64,000 bases of DNA from Arthrobacter sp. zg-Y20 (GCF_030142075.1 NZ_CP126241.1:1240001-1304000); one strand, 5' to 3'. Shown: positions 1 to 9,768, numbered from the stretch's first letter. Made by a program: numbers and translations. The notes: generated by a model from the letters alone, not told the origin.

Positions 1-1
1 G

Positions 2-325
2 GGCAACCCGCTGCCGGGAGAATGGTGGCTGTACCTGGGCGGCCCGATGGGGTGCGTCTTTATTGGCCTGGCAGCGCTGCTGGTGCGCAGCCTGGGAGTG
101 CTGCTGACGAGCCTCGGCCTGATCGGCGGACAGCTGATCGGCTCCCTGCTGCTCGATATTGTCTTCCCGGCCCCGGGAACCACAGTGGTGGCAGCCACGG
201 TGCTCGGCACCCTGCTGACCCTGGCCGCCATTGTGCTGGCCACCCTGCCGTGGAACATGCCCGGCGGCGGTCCGTTCCGCCGTCGCCGTTCCTCCCGGCC
301 GGACACCGCCGGCACGCCCCGCTGA
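2..325 (+). CDS. YdcZ/DUF606-type DMT transporter, C-terminal part
   Basis: The reading frame is open from the window edge, so the gene starts upstream. The visible 107 residues contain three hydrophobic stretches. A glycine-rich segment, GGPMGCVFIGLAALLV, is followed by LTSLGLIGGQLIGSLLLD, the pattern of the last helices of the YdcZ (DUF606) branch of the drug/metabolite transporter superfamily. The protein ends in a short basic tail (RRRRSSR). Members of this family are inner-membrane proteins, mostly of unknown substrate. The assignment to the family is fairly secure from the helix signatures; the substrate cannot be read from the sequence. A 187-base gap then leads to glyS. Confidence 0.75.
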   Translation, partial: GNPLPGEWWLYLGGPMGCVFIGLAALLVRSLGVLLTSLGLIGGQLIGSLLLDIVFPAPGTTVVAATVLGTLLTLAAIVLATLPWNMPGGGPFRRRRSSRPDTAGTPR

Positions 326-512
326 GACGGGCAGCGACGCACCGAACGGCTCCGGTAGGTGGGCGGGCCCTGCTCGCCTTAAGCTGGTAGTTAAGCTTTG
401 CCTGTTGGCACTGTCCCCGCATGCCCTTTGAAGCTGCGCGGACGGGCCCGGGACCACGAGCGGACCGCACCCAGCGGCCCTGTATACACGAAAAGAACGG
501 CGGTACCATTCC

Positions 513-1901
513 ATGGCTTCGACCAAATCCAAGCTGGATCCGATCATCTCCCTGGCCAAGCGCAGGGGCTTCGTTTTCCAGTCGGGTGAGATTTACGGCG
601 GTTCCCGGTCCGCATGGGATTACGGCCCCCTGGGTGTCGAGCTCAAGGAAAACATCAAGAAGCAGTGGTGGCAGCACATGGTCCGCGGCCGCGACGACGT
701 CGTAGGCCTGGACTCGGCCGTCATCCTGCCGCGCCAGGTCTGGGAAGCATCAGGCCACGTGGAGGTCTTCTCCGATCCGCTGGTCGAGTGCCTGAGCTGC
801 CACAAGCGCTACCGTGCCGACCACCTCGAAGAGGCTTACGAGGAAAAGAAGGGCCACGCCCCTGAGAACGGCCTGGCCGATATTGCCTGTGCCAACTGCG
901 GCACCAAGGGACAGTGGACCGAACCGCAGGAATTCTCCGGCCTGCTCAAGACCTTCCTGGGCCCGGTGGCCAACGAGGAAGGGATGCACTACCTGCGCCC
1001 GGAAACCGCGCAGGGCATCTTCGTGAACTTCAACAACGTGCTGACCACCTCGCGGAAGAAGCCGCCGTTCGGCATCGGCCAGATCGGCAAGAGCTTCCGC
1101 AACGAAATCACGCCGGGTAACTTCATCTTCCGCACCCGCGAGTTCGAGCAGATGGAAATGGAGTTCTTCGTTGAGCCGGGCACGGACGAGGAATGGCACA
1201 AGTACTGGATCGAAAACCGCTTCAACTGGTATGTGGGCCTGGGCATCGATCCCGAAAACCTGCGGCTGTTCGAGCACCCGCTGGAAAAGCTGAGCCACTA
1301 CTCCAAGGGCACCACCGACGTCGAATACCGCTTCGGCTTCCAGGGCTCCGAGTGGGGCGAGCTGGAAGGCATTGCCAACCGCACCGACTTCGACCTCGGC
1401 ACGCACTCCAAGCACTCCGGCACGGACCTGAGCTACTTCAACCAGGCCACCAACGAGCGTTTCACCCCGTACGTGATTGAGCCCGCCGCCGGCCTGACCC
1501 GTTCCTTCATGGCGTTCCTGGTGGACTCCTACACCGAGGACGAGGCCCCCAACGCCAAGGGCGGAGTGGACAAGCGCACCGTCCTGAAACTGGATCCGCG
1601 CCTCGCCCCGGTCAAGGCCGCCGTGCTGCCGCTGAGCCGCAACGAGGACCTCTCGCCCAAGGCCAAGGACCTCGCCGCGCAGCTGCGCCGGAACTGGAAC
1701 ATCGACTTCGACGACGCCGGCGCCATTGGCCGCCGCTACCGCCGCCAGGACGAGATCGGCACCCCGTTCTGCATCACCGTGGACTTCGACACCCTCGAGG
1801 ATCAGGCCGTCACCGTGCGTGAACGCGACACGATGGCCCAGGAGCGGGTGAGCCTGGACAAGGTCGAGGGCTACCTCGCCGAACGCCTGATCGGCGCGTA
1901 A
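513..1901 (+). CDS. glyS: Glycine--tRNA ligase (homodimeric class II type)
   Basis: Charges tRNA-Gly with glycine in the cytosol. The 462-residue length is right for the alpha2-type single-chain GlyRS rather than the split GlyQ/GlyS enzyme. Class II motifs are visible: motif 2 at about residues 196-220 ([20 protein letters not shown]), the substrate-loop segment [11 protein letters not shown] at about residue 160, and a C-terminal HGTP anticodon-binding domain starting near residue 365. Two CxxC pairs (CLSC and CANC, residues 93-130) form the zinc-binding insertion. The ATG start gives the family N-terminus [15 protein letters not shown]. The stop codon overlaps the start of the following GNAT gene by one base (TAATG), so the two are probably co-transcribed. 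Confidence 0.96.
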   Translation: MASTKSKLDPIISLAKRRGFVFQSGEIYGGSRSAWDYGPLGVELKENIKKQWWQHMVRGRDDVVGLDSAVILPRQVWEASGHVEVFSDPLVECLSCHKRYRADHLEEAYEEKKGHAPENGLADIACANCGTKGQWTEPQEFSGLLKTFLGPVANEEGMHYLRPETAQGIFVNFNNVLTTSRKKPPFGIGQIGKSFRNEITPGNFIFRTREFEQMEMEFFVEPGTDEEWHKYWIENRFNWYVGLGIDPENLRLFEHPLEKLSHYSKGTTDVEYRFGFQGSEWGELEGIANRTDFDLGTHSKHSGTDLSYFNQATNERFTPYVIEPAAGLTRSFMAFLVDSYTEDEAPNAKGGVDKRTVLKLDPRLAPVKAAVLPLSRNEDLSPKAKDLAAQLRRNWNIDFDDAGAIGRRYRRQDEIGTPFCITVDFDTLEDQAVTVRERDTMAQERVSLDKVEGYLAERLIGA

Positions 1902-2806
1902 TGGCTCTTTCATTCCGCGAATGGCGTGAAGACGACGATCTCAAGCTGAACCAGCTCTGGGGCGATCCGGAGAGCGTGCAGGCCGGCCAGTTTCGTGCCG
2001 TGCTCCGCCCGTCCTCCAACGAACCGTGGAGCCGCTGCATTGTGGCCGAAGACGACGGTATCCCCGTGGCCGCCGGGGTGGTCTACGAGACCAGCCTGCA
2101 CCCGGACCGGCTCTGGGCCTACGTGGAGGTAGCCCGGGAAAACCGGCGCGCAGGCCTCGGCAGCACCCTGCTGGGCATGCTTCGCAAGGAAGCCGAATCC
2201 GCGCCGTCGGGCGTGCGGAAGCTGCGCGCGAAGGTGGAGCCGGGCACCCCGGGCGCAAAGTTCGCCGAAGCTGTCGGGCTGACACCCATCCAGCGCTCGG
2301 CCGTGATTGTGGTGGAGCCGGGCAAGCTGAAACTGCCCGTGTTCACCGACGACGGTCCCCAGCTGGACGAGGCCGCCACCGGTTCGGTGGAGCTGACCTC
2401 AGCGGTGACGGAGTTCTACAACTCGGTGCACGGCTGGGACCGGGCGGACATGAACCTGGGCCGGGCCCAGCAGATGCTGCTCAATGACGCCACCGGTGCC
2501 TCCGGAGCCATTGTGCTGCGGGACAAGCCAAAGAAGGACGGCGGGAAGATTGCCGCCTTCGCGGTGAGCTACACGCAGGAACGCACTGACGAGCCTGCGG
2601 ACGTGCTGGTGGGCTATGACACCACGCTGGACGACGCCGAGGCGCAGGCCGCCGTGGAGTCGCTCATCGCCATGCTGGCGTACCAGTATCCGGTGCAGCT
2701 GGAAATCGACGAGTCCATGACTGCCGTGGTCCGCGCACTGGAACCGCTGACCCGTGCCGGGGTGGCCCGGCAGGTCGGCAGCGAAACGCTGATCCTCAGC
2801 GACTAG
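1901..2806 (+). CDS. GNAT family N-acetyltransferase
   Basis: A 301-residue protein with one clear GNAT domain at about residues 20-120. The acetyl-CoA-binding motif A is read as VEVARENRRAGLGSTLLGML, with the RRAGLG loop corresponding to the family R/Q-x-x-G-x-G/A. The C-terminal half resembles a second, degenerate GNAT fold and carries no obvious acetyl-CoA loop. The substrate is unknown. The gene is translationally coupled to glyS through a TAATG overlap and is followed by a strong hairpin terminator, so glyS and this gene form a two-gene unit. Confidence 0.8.
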   Translation: MALSFREWREDDDLKLNQLWGDPESVQAGQFRAVLRPSSNEPWSRCIVAEDDGIPVAAGVVYETSLHPDRLWAYVEVARENRRAGLGSTLLGMLRKEAESAPSGVRKLRAKVEPGTPGAKFAEAVGLTPIQRSAVIVVEPGKLKLPVFTDDGPQLDEAATGSVELTSAVTEFYNSVHGWDRADMNLGRAQQMLLNDATGASGAIVLRDKPKKDGGKIAAFAVSYTQERTDEPADVLVGYDTTLDDAEAQAAVESLIAMLAYQYPVQLEIDESMTAVVRALEPLTRAGVARQVGSETLILSD

Positions 2807-2821
2807 GCGTTACCGGCGCCG

Positions 2822-2876
2822 AAAGCGGCGGTCCCTGCATCGAGGATTACTTCGATTCCGGGGGCCGCCGCTTTTC
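2822..2876 (+). terminator. Rho-independent terminator after glyS-GNAT
   Basis: A hairpin with left arm AAAGCGGCGG-TCCC and right arm GGGGGCCGCCGCTTT, plus an inner ATCGA/TCGAT stem, ends in TTTTCTGTTT. It lies just after the GNAT stop codon and before the convergent TetR gene, and could serve both strands. Confidence 0.8.
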
Positions 2877-2907
2877 TGTTTGCGGCGGCTGCGGCCGGAA
2901 AGAGCGG

Positions 2908-3486
2908 CTAGGACTTGAGCTGGCCGGACAGGGCATACAGCACTGAGTCCGTGACCTTTTCCAGCGGGCGTTCGGGGTCAAACACCAGCCAGTCCAGGGC
3001 AGCCATCAGGGTGGCGCCGAAAACACTGCCGGCTATCAGCATCACATTGTCCGGGCCGTCGGTCCCGTTCTCCTGCACGGTCTCACGGATCGGTTCCACG
3101 AACTCGGCCAGCGCCTCCTGGCGCAGCAGGTGCATGGAGTGCTGCCAGGTGCGGTCGGTGCGCAGGATTTCGGCGGCCATCAGCTTGGCCAGCGCCCGGT
3201 TTTCGTACAGCAGTTCCAGGAGGGCCCGGACCATGGACTCGATGGCAGGCCAGCCCGTACGGCCGCTCCGTGCTGTCCGCAGCGAATCAGTCAGGGAGCC
3301 CACACCCTCCAGCGTCAGCTTCTCGAAAAGCTTGTCCTTGGAGGAGAAGTTGTAATAGAGGCTGCCCTTGGCCACACCGGCCCGTTCGGCCACGTCATCC
3401 ATGGTGGTGCCGGAGATGCCGTTCGCTGCGGCTAGTTCCAGCGCGGCATCCAGTATGGCGCGCTGGGTTCCGGATTCGCGTGGCAT
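2908..3486 (-). CDS. TetR/AcrR family transcriptional regulator
   Basis: A 192-residue one-domain-plus-ligand-domain repressor. The N-terminal TetR HTH is clear at residues 8-55: AILDAALELAAANG, the turn TTMDDVAERAGVAKGSLY and the YNFSSKDKLFE helix. The C-terminal part (residues 60-190) is the variable ligand-binding domain and gives no hint of the inducer. The gene is divergent from dusB with a 131-base gap and convergent with the glyS unit, so its target could be itself or dusB, or lie elsewhere. Assignment to the family is firm; the regulon is unknown. Confidence 0.9.
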   Translation of the reverse strand: MPRESGTQRAILDAALELAAANGISGTTMDDVAERAGVAKGSLYYNFSSKDKLFEKLTLEGVGSLTDSLRTARSGRTGWPAIESMVRALLELLYENRALAKLMAAEILRTDRTWQHSMHLLRQEALAEFVEPIRETVQENGTDGPDNVMLIAGSVFGATLMAALDWLVFDPERPLEKVTDSVLYALSGQLKS

Positions 3487-3617
3487 GCGGCAGTACGTCC
3501 TTCACGATGGAAAACATCTCTTCCACTGATCTTAGTTGGCGGCGCAACCGGGCGCGTTTACCGGAAGGTGCAGCGGTGTTCTGAGCAGGATTTGCATCCA
3601 CTTGCGAGAATAGACAG

Positions 3618-4790
3618 GTGACTGTTCTATCTCCGGAGCTCAAGCTCGAGCTTCCCCCGCTGCAATTAGGCCCCATCACTGTGGACACCCCGGTGATTCT
3701 GGCTCCCATGGCCGGTATTACCAACAAGGCCTTCCGCCGGCTCTGCCGTGAATACGGCGGCGGCCTCTACGTGACCGAAATGGTCACCTCGCGCGCCCTG
3801 GTGGAACGTTCGCCGGAGTCGATGCGCATCATCAAGCACGACGACGACGAAAAGGTCCGCTCCGTCCAGCTGTACGGTGTGGACCCCAAGACCGTCGGTG
3901 CAGCCGTCCGCCTCCTGGTGGAGGAAGACCGCGCCGACCACATCGACCTGAACTTCGGCTGCCCGGTGCCCAAGGTCACCCGCAAGGGCGGCGGCTCGGC
4001 GCTGCCCTGGAAGCTGGACCTGTTCACCGCCATTGTGCAGACCGCCGTGAAGGAAGCTTCCCGCGGCAACGTGCCCCTGACCATCAAGATGCGCAAGGGC
4101 ATTGACGAGGACCACCTGACCTTCCTTGACGCGGGGAAGATCGCCCGCGACTCCGGGGTGGCCGCGGTGACCCTGCACGGCCGCACGGCCTCGCAGTTCT
4201 ACTCCGGCAAGGCCGACTGGTCCGCCATCGCCGAACTGCGCGAAGCCCTGCCGGACATGAACGTCCTGGGCAACGGCGACATCTGGTCCGCCGAGGACGC
4301 GATCCGCATGGTGCGCGAAACCGGTGTGGACGGCGTCGTCATCGGCCGCGGCTGCCAGGGCCGGCCCTGGCTGTTCGGTGACCTGGAGGCCGCCTTCGAG
4401 GGCAGCACCGAACGGCACCGGCCCGGACTGAAGCAGGTTTCGGACAGCGTGTACCGGCATGCCGAGTTGCTGGTGGAGACCTTCGGGGACGAAGTCATTG
4501 CCCTGCGCGACATCCGCAAGCACATGGCCTGGTACTTCAAGGGCTACGTGGTCGGGGGAGACCTCCGCGCTAAACTGGCGACGGTACCGTCCCTGGCGGT
4601 GCTCCGTGAACTGCTGGACCAGCTGGATCCCGAAGCTCCGTACCCCGGCGCCGACGCCGAGGGACCGCGCGGACGGGCCGGCACACCCAAAAAGACAGCG
4701 CTGCCGGAAGGCTGGCTGGACGGGCGGGAACTGAACGCCTCCCAGAAAGCCATCATTTCGGCAGCTGAACTCGACGTATCAGGCGGCTAA
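3618..4790 (+). CDS. dusB: tRNA-dihydrouridine synthase DusB
   Basis: Reduces uridines in the D-loop of tRNA using FMN and NADPH. The TIM-barrel opens with LGPITVDTPVILAPMAGITN, and NFGCPVPKVTRKGGGSAL holds the catalytic cysteine (Cys115). Further FMN- and tRNA-binding segments are LTIKMRKG, VTLHGRT and GDIW/GRGCQGRPWLF. The length of 390 aa is normal for actinobacterial DusB, which has a longer C-terminus than the enterobacterial protein. The start is GTG at 3618, with no good Shine-Dalgarno sequence in front of it; a leaderless transcript is possible. dgt follows after 8 bases, so the two genes are likely co-transcribed. Confidence 0.94.
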   Translation: MTVLSPELKLELPPLQLGPITVDTPVILAPMAGITNKAFRRLCREYGGGLYVTEMVTSRALVERSPESMRIIKHDDDEKVRSVQLYGVDPKTVGAAVRLLVEEDRADHIDLNFGCPVPKVTRKGGGSALPWKLDLFTAIVQTAVKEASRGNVPLTIKMRKGIDEDHLTFLDAGKIARDSGVAAVTLHGRTASQFYSGKADWSAIAELREALPDMNVLGNGDIWSAEDAIRMVRETGVDGVVIGRGCQGRPWLFGDLEAAFEGSTERHRPGLKQVSDSVYRHAELLVETFGDEVIALRDIRKHMAWYFKGYVVGGDLRAKLATVPSLAVLRELLDQLDPEAPYPGADAEGPRGRAGTPKKTALPEGWLDGRELNASQKAIISAAELDVSGG

Positions 4791-4798
4791 AGCAACCC

Positions 4799-6082
4799 AT
4801 GACCTTCCCGCAGGCAGTTTCCACCGCAGGCTATACCGATGTTGACCTGGCCCGTTGGGTTACCGAGCCGGCCAAAAACACCAACCGCACGCAGTTCGGC
4901 CGTGACCGGGCGCGGGTGCTGCATTCTTCCGCGCTGCGCCGGCTCGGGGCCAAAACCCAGGTGGTGGCCCCGGATACGGATGACTTCGTGCGGACACGGC
5001 TGACGCACAGCTTGGAAGTGGCCCAGGTGGGCCGGGAACTGGGCAACGCGCTGGGCTGCGACCCCGACGTCGTCGATGCCGCCTGCCTCTCCCATGACCT
5101 GGGGCACCCGCCCTTCGGCCACAACGGCGAGACCGCGCTGAACGACATAGCGCACGTGATCGGCGGGTTCGAGGGCAACGCCCAGACACTGCGGCTGCTG
5201 ACCCGGCTGGAACCGAAGATCATCGCCCCGGACGGCACGCCGGCCGGGCTGAACCTGACCCGCGCCAGCCTGGACGCCGCCACCAAGTACCCGTGGTCCA
5301 TCGCCGACGCCCCGCTGGTTAACGGGCACCGCACCACCAAGTTCGGCGTGTACGAGGATGACCTGCCGGTCTTCACCTGGCTGCGCGACGGCGCCCCCGA
5401 GGGCCGCTCCTGCCTCGAGGCCCAGGTCATGGACCTGGCCGATGACATCTCCTACTCCGTGCACGACGTCGAGGACGCCATTGTCGCCGGCCACGTGCAG
5501 CTCAAGTGGCTGGACAACCCCGACCAGCGGGCCCGCGTAGTCGGCTACACGCAGCAGTGGTACCTGCCCGGCGTCGACCCCGCTGCCATTGAGGCGGCAC
5601 TGGCACGGCTGGAAGCAACCCGGGTGTGGGTCCGGGAGTCTGATGGCAGCCGCCGCGCCATGGCCGCGCTGAAGGACATGACCAGCCAACTGATCGGCAG
5701 GTTCTGCAACAGTGCCCTGGAAGCCACCCGCGGCATTTACGGCAGGGACCCGCTGACGCGCTACAACGCCCAGATGGTGGTCCCCGAGGACACCGCACTG
5801 GAAATCGCAGTGATGAAGGGCCTGGCCACCACCTTCGTGATGACCACCGACCAGCGCCAGCCGCTGTATGAGCGCCAGCGGGAGATCCTCACGGCCCTGG
5901 TTGCCCAGCTCTCCGCCACCGGGGACAAGCACCTGGAGCCGATGTTCGCTGCCGACTGGCAGGACGCGGCCGACGACGGCGCCCGGCTGCGCGTGGTGGT
6001 GGACCAGGTCGCCTCGCTGACGGACGGCTCGGCGCTTGCCCTGCACGAGCGGCTGGTAGGACCGGTTCCGGCGCTCTGGTAG
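4799..6082 (+). CDS. dgt: Deoxyguanosinetriphosphate triphosphohydrolase-like protein
   Basis: Hydrolyses dNTPs to deoxynucleosides and triphosphate, a step in dNTP-pool control. The HD-domain metal ligands are visible: an early histidine in the TRLTHSLEV segment, and ACLSHDLGHPPFGHNGE with the HD pair. At 427 residues it has the usual size of the dNTPase (dgt type 2) family, including the DLADDISYSVHDVEDA segment that carries the last metal-binding aspartate. In many actinobacteria dgt is directly followed by dnaG; here a large surface-protein gene lies between them. The ATG start lies 8 bases after dusB. Confidence 0.93.
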   Translation: MTFPQAVSTAGYTDVDLARWVTEPAKNTNRTQFGRDRARVLHSSALRRLGAKTQVVAPDTDDFVRTRLTHSLEVAQVGRELGNALGCDPDVVDAACLSHDLGHPPFGHNGETALNDIAHVIGGFEGNAQTLRLLTRLEPKIIAPDGTPAGLNLTRASLDAATKYPWSIADAPLVNGHRTTKFGVYEDDLPVFTWLRDGAPEGRSCLEAQVMDLADDISYSVHDVEDAIVAGHVQLKWLDNPDQRARVVGYTQQWYLPGVDPAAIEAALARLEATRVWVRESDGSRRAMAALKDMTSQLIGRFCNSALEATRGIYGRDPLTRYNAQMVVPEDTALEIAVMKGLATTFVMTTDQRQPLYERQREILTALVAQLSATGDKHLEPMFAADWQDAADDGARLRVVVDQVASLTDGSALALHERLVGPVPALW

Positions 6083-6228
6083 GGACTTTCCCTGGGATCT
6101 TTGCAGGATTGCGCGGCTGCTCTCTGGTGGACGGCCGTTTGGGCAGTTAGCCTCTGGCGCGGGGTGGTTCAGCGTCTTCCGATTCACTGACGGGAGATGT
6201 CGGCCGATCGAGCGCACCCGAGGTCCTG

Positions 6229-9200
6229 ATGAGCCCCCAGCAATCCCGTGTACCCCGCCCCCGCCGCCACGTCTTTGGATGGACCCGGCAATCCCGGTTC
6301 CGCAGCGTCCTGGTGTTCCTGACGGGCCTGCTGCTGATGGTCGTTCCGCTCGCGGTGCCTGCGCAGGCTGTCATCGATCCGGGACCGCCGCCGAATCAGG
6401 CGCCGATCGCGGACGCCAACACCGATATTGTCATCACCTCCACGGGGGCCGGTGTCAGCAATGTGCCGGGAGCACTGCCACCGGTGGGAACCAGCTGGCC
6501 GATAACGGCCTACCCCACCAGCATTCCCTCCGGATACGAGAGGGAGACCGTAGGCTTCGCCGGCATCATCAACACCCAGGAAGTCGACGGGACCACCACG
6601 GCACAGATGTACTGCATTGATATCCGTACACCTACCGGCATCGGCTACGGGTATGAAAACGGGTCATGGGATGAGTCCAACGTTCCCAACATCGGATACG
6701 TTAACCGGATCCTGAACACCTATTATCCGAATACCAATCAGCCCGCCGGACTTACCGATAACCGGAAAGCCGCCGCCGTGCAGGCCGCCATCTGGTTCTT
6801 CACGGACGGTTACGTGGTCAATCCCACGAACAACCTGTATTCCGCGGTTGCCTCGATTGTGAACGCCACCATTGCTGCGGGACCGCTTACCGAGCCGGAC
6901 GCCCCGGACATCTCCATCACGCCGGCCACGGCCGAAGCAGCGGTCACAGGGGTTGCGGGACCCTACACCGTCACTTCGGAGGCAGCGGAAATCACCGTCA
7001 CGGCTGATGAGGGGTTTGGGCTCTTCGCAGATGCGGCAGGGACCGTGCCGCTAACCAATCCCGTAGCCAGCGGCACCCAGGTGTGGGTGCGGAGCGAGGA
7101 CGGCGGCACCGGGCCGGCCACCGTGACGGCGCGCGCCACGGTTACCGTCCCCACGGGTAACGTCTATCTCTACGACGGCGCGACCCCCGGGGTGAATGCC
7201 GCGCAGAAGCTGATCCTGGCCGCCACCCGGGAGCTGAGTTCCGCTGCCAGTGCCACGGCGGAGTTCTTCGAGGTGGGCTCCCTGGCCGTCACCAAGTCCA
7301 TTGAAGGCCCCGCCGCCGGCAGCCAGGACGCGGTGGTGATCAGCATCGACTGCGGACCCGGATATCAGTTCACGTTCAATATCGCCGCCGAATCCACCGG
7401 GGCGCCGTCGGAGACCTTCACCGACATCCCGGCAGGTTCCGTCTGTACCATTACCGAGCCCACCAACGGTGCCAATGCAAGTGTCGCGGTGAGCACAAGC
7501 ATTGTGCCGACTGCAGTGACGATCCCCTCGGGTACCGCGGCGACGGCGACGGTCACGGACACCTACACCTTCACCTCCGGGACACTGGTGGTTACCAAAA
7601 CCAATACGGGGGAGGCAGCCGGCGCGCAGGGCGAGGTGACGATCTCCGTGGTCTGCACCCTGGACGGGGCCACGGTACTGAATGAAACGGTGACTATCCC
7701 TGAAGGGACGCTTACGCCGCAGGCAGCAGAATTCCCCAACATCGCCGTAGGCTCCAGCTGCACGGTGACGGAAACCGGAAGGGGGGAGACCACTGCCGTG
7801 GCGGTCACTGTCGAAGGCGAGGGGACTGTGGTCGTTCCGCCGACAGGGAGCGTTACTGCCGCACTGACCAACACCTACACGTTCAATCCCGGGACGCTTG
7901 CGGTGCGCAAGGACATCACCGGGTCCGGGGCGGGCCGGCAGGGCGTTGTGACACTGCAGGTCACCTGCAGTTCCGGTGCAGGCCGAACCATCACCATTCC
8001 GGCCGGCACCACCGAACCCATAACGGAGGAAATCACGGGGCTTCCCGCCGGGACCACCTGCACCGTCACGGAGACAGCGGACGGTGCGACCACAGAGGTC
8101 AGCGTCAGCACCGTGATCGATCCGGCCGGCGGAGCAGTAACCATCCCGGCCGGCGACGGCGTGGAGGTTACGGTCACGGACACGTACACAGTAAATCCTG
8201 GGGCAGTACTGGTGAACAAGACCATTGCCGGCCCGTCGGCGGGCGAGCAGGGCGAGGTCACCCTGGAGGTGACCTGCACCCTGGAGAGCGCGGTGGTGGC
8301 AGAGGGGACCTTCACCGTCGCAACCGGTGCCACCGGAACCGTTGCGGCGGGCACCCTGACCGGCATCCCGGAAGGCGCGAGCTGCGCCTTCACCGAACCC
8401 GTCACGGGGGAGAGTACTGAAATAGGCGTGGTGGTGGACCTGCCTGATTCCGTGACCATCGCCGCAGGTGCCACCGCCACGGCTACTGTGACGGACACCT
8501 ATAGCGAGAATCCCGGCACCCTGATCGTCACCAAGCTCATTACCGGTGAGGCGGCCGGAAACCAGGACGCGGTGGAGGTAGCCGTGCTTTGCACTCTGGC
8601 CGGGGAAACGGTCTTCGAGGAATCCTCGGAGATCCCTGCCGGAGAGACCGGAGAGGTAGGTGCACAGTTCCTGAACATTCCGGCAGGTGCCTCCTGTGCC
8701 ATCACGGAACCGGTCACCGGAGCCACTGAGTTTGTCCAGGTCAGCTCCGAGCTCCCGACACCGGTCACCATAGCGCCTGGCGGCAGGGACAGTGCGACGG
8801 TAACCAACACATACACCTTTACCCCCGGAACCTTGGCCGTCACCAAGGAGTTTGCCGGTGACGCGGCAGGAGCGCAGGGCGAAGTAGTGCTGCAGGTGAC
8901 CTGTGGGCCGGACGGTTCGGTCCTGGATGAAACCGTGACCATTCCCGCCGGGACCGCCGAAACGGTGACCAGGAATTTCGAGGAGCTGCCCGCGGGCACG
9001 GAATGCACTGTCACGGAGACTGAAAGCGGGGCAACAACGACGGTCTCGGTGGACACGGTGATCACTGATCCGGTCACTATCCCCGCGGCGGGCGGTGCGG
9101 AGCTGACGGTGACCAACACCTACGGCTTTAATCCCGGCGTGCTGGTGGTCACCAAGGTCATCGCCGGAGCTGCCGCAGGCACACAGGGCGACATTGTCCT

Positions 9201-9618
9201 GGAAGTCCGGTGCGGCACCGATGGGTCCGCGTTGGATGAAACCGTGAGCATTCCCGCTGGCGCCACGGGGGACGTATCTACGGAATTTGCAGGTTTGACC
9301 GCCGGCGCCGAATGCACCGTCACGGAGACCAGCACCGGGGCCACTGCCTCCGTCACCGTGGAGTCCGAGCTGCCCGGTCCGGTTACGGTGCCGGCCAGCG
9401 AAACCGTTACGGCTGTTATCACCAACACCTACAGTTCCGTAGCCCCCGGACCCGAGCCGCGGCCGGAGCCCTTTAACCCGGTCCGGCCCAACCTCCCGAG
9501 CACCGGGCTGGAGATACCCGCAGGGGTCTATCTGGCACTGGGCGCCGGACTCTGCCTGCTCGGCGGACTGGGGATATACCTGACCCGGCGTCGGGAAGAG
9601 GAGCGCCGCGAAGAGTAA
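6229..9618 (+). CDS. LPXTG-anchored thioester-domain surface protein with seven DUF5979-like repeats
   Basis: A 1129-residue cell-wall protein, probably an adhesin. Residues 1-47 are a Sec signal peptide ending VPAQA. Residues about 75-215 form a thioester domain: Cys129 in MYCIDIR and Gln185 in VQAAIWFFTDG are the two residues expected to form the internal Cys-Gln thioester used by Gram-positive adhesins for covalent host or surface binding. From residue 350 to about 1069 there are seven repeats of about 100 residues. Each opens G-x-L-x-V-x-K and has a conserved Cys pair (V-x-C and C-x-(V/I/F)-T-E-(T/P)) and an end D/N-T-Y, matching the DUF5979-type Ig-like repeat. The C-terminus has a Pro-rich spacer, the sortase signal LPSTG at residues 1089-1093, one membrane helix and a charged RRREEERREE tail. 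It sits alone between dgt and dnaG. Confidence 0.9.
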   Translation: MSPQQSRVPRPRRHVFGWTRQSRFRSVLVFLTGLLLMVVPLAVPAQAVIDPGPPPNQAPIADANTDIVITSTGAGVSNVPGALPPVGTSWPITAYPTSIPSGYERETVGFAGIINTQEVDGTTTAQMYCIDIRTPTGIGYGYENGSWDESNVPNIGYVNRILNTYYPNTNQPAGLTDNRKAAAVQAAIWFFTDGYVVNPTNNLYSAVASIVNATIAAGPLTEPDAPDISITPATAEAAVTGVAGPYTVTSEAAEITVTADEGFGLFADAAGTVPLTNPVASGTQVWVRSEDGGTGPATVTARATVTVPTGNVYLYDGATPGVNAAQKLILAATRELSSAASATAEFFEVGSLAVTKSIEGPAAGSQDAVVISIDCGPGYQFTFNIAAESTGAPSETFTDIPAGSVCTITEPTNGANASVAVSTSIVPTAVTIPSGTAATATVTDTYTFTSGTLVVTKTNTGEAAGAQGEVTISVVCTLDGATVLNETVTIPEGTLTPQAAEFPNIAVGSSCTVTETGRGETTAVAVTVEGEGTVVVPPTGSVTAALTNTYTFNPGTLAVRKDITGSGAGRQGVVTLQVTCSSGAGRTITIPAGTTEPITEEITGLPAGTTCTVTETADGATTEVSVSTVIDPAGGAVTIPAGDGVEVTVTDTYTVNPGAVLVNKTIAGPSAGEQGEVTLEVTCTLESAVVAEGTFTVATGATGTVAAGTLTGIPEGASCAFTEPVTGESTEIGVVVDLPDSVTIAAGATATATVTDTYSENPGTLIVTKLITGEAAGNQDAVEVAVLCTLAGETVFEESSEIPAGETGEVGAQFLNIPAGASCAITEPVTGATEFVQVSSELPTPVTIAPGGRDSATVTNTYTFTPGTLAVTKEFAGDAAGAQGEVVLQVTCGPDGSVLDETVTIPAGTAETVTRNFEELPAGTECTVTETESGATTTVSVDTVITDPVTIPAAGGAELTVTNTYGFNPGVLVVTKVIAGAAAGTQGDIVLEVRCGTDGSALDETVSIPAGATGDVSTEFAGLTAGAECTVTETSTGATASVTVESELPGPVTVPASETVTAVITNTYSSVAPGPEPRPEPFNPVRPNLPSTGLEIPAGVYLALGAGLCLLGGLGIYLTRRREEERREE
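7276..9435 (+). repeat. Seven tandem protein repeats of about 305 bp in the surface-protein gene
   Basis: Repeat units begin near 7276, 7579, 7888, 8197, 8512, 8824 and 9133. Each encodes about 100 residues from the GTLxVTK motif to TNTYxFxP. The units are diverged at DNA level, so this is an old expansion, not a recent slippage product. Confidence 0.85.
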
Positions 9619-9639
9619 GGGTGCTCGCGAAGCCTGAGG

Positions 9640-9673
9640 GGAGGCCCGGACGCCTGGGGGAGTCCGGGCCTCC
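9640..9673 (+). terminator. Hairpin terminator after surface-protein gene
   Basis: A perfect 12-bp stem (GGAGGCCCGGAC / GTCCGGGCCTCC) with a 10-base loop lies 22 bases after the stop. There is no real U-tract, so termination strength is uncertain. It separates the surface-protein gene from dnaG. Confidence 0.6.
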
Positions 9674-9768
9674 TTGGGCAAGCGCACCGCTTGGTGCGGT
9701 CCCCGGACTTCCTGATCGGGAAGTTATATCGGGAATTGTGCAGGCGTTTGGGAAGTAAAGTTGAAGTC

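Noticed and set aside
326-512. T-box or glycine riboswitch ahead of glyS
   Set aside because: No T-box sequence or tandem glycine aptamer can be recognised; only short TTAAGCT direct copies (379 and 391) are visible.
4787-6217. Long minus-strand frame opposite dgt
   Set aside because: The plus strand encodes an intact HD-domain enzyme. The reverse frame has no recognisable protein features.
7051-9687. Very long minus-strand open frame opposite the surface-protein gene
   Set aside because: It mirrors the codon bias of the repeat-rich plus-strand gene and shows no domain, signal or RBS. The plus strand has signal peptide, thioester domain and LPXTG.
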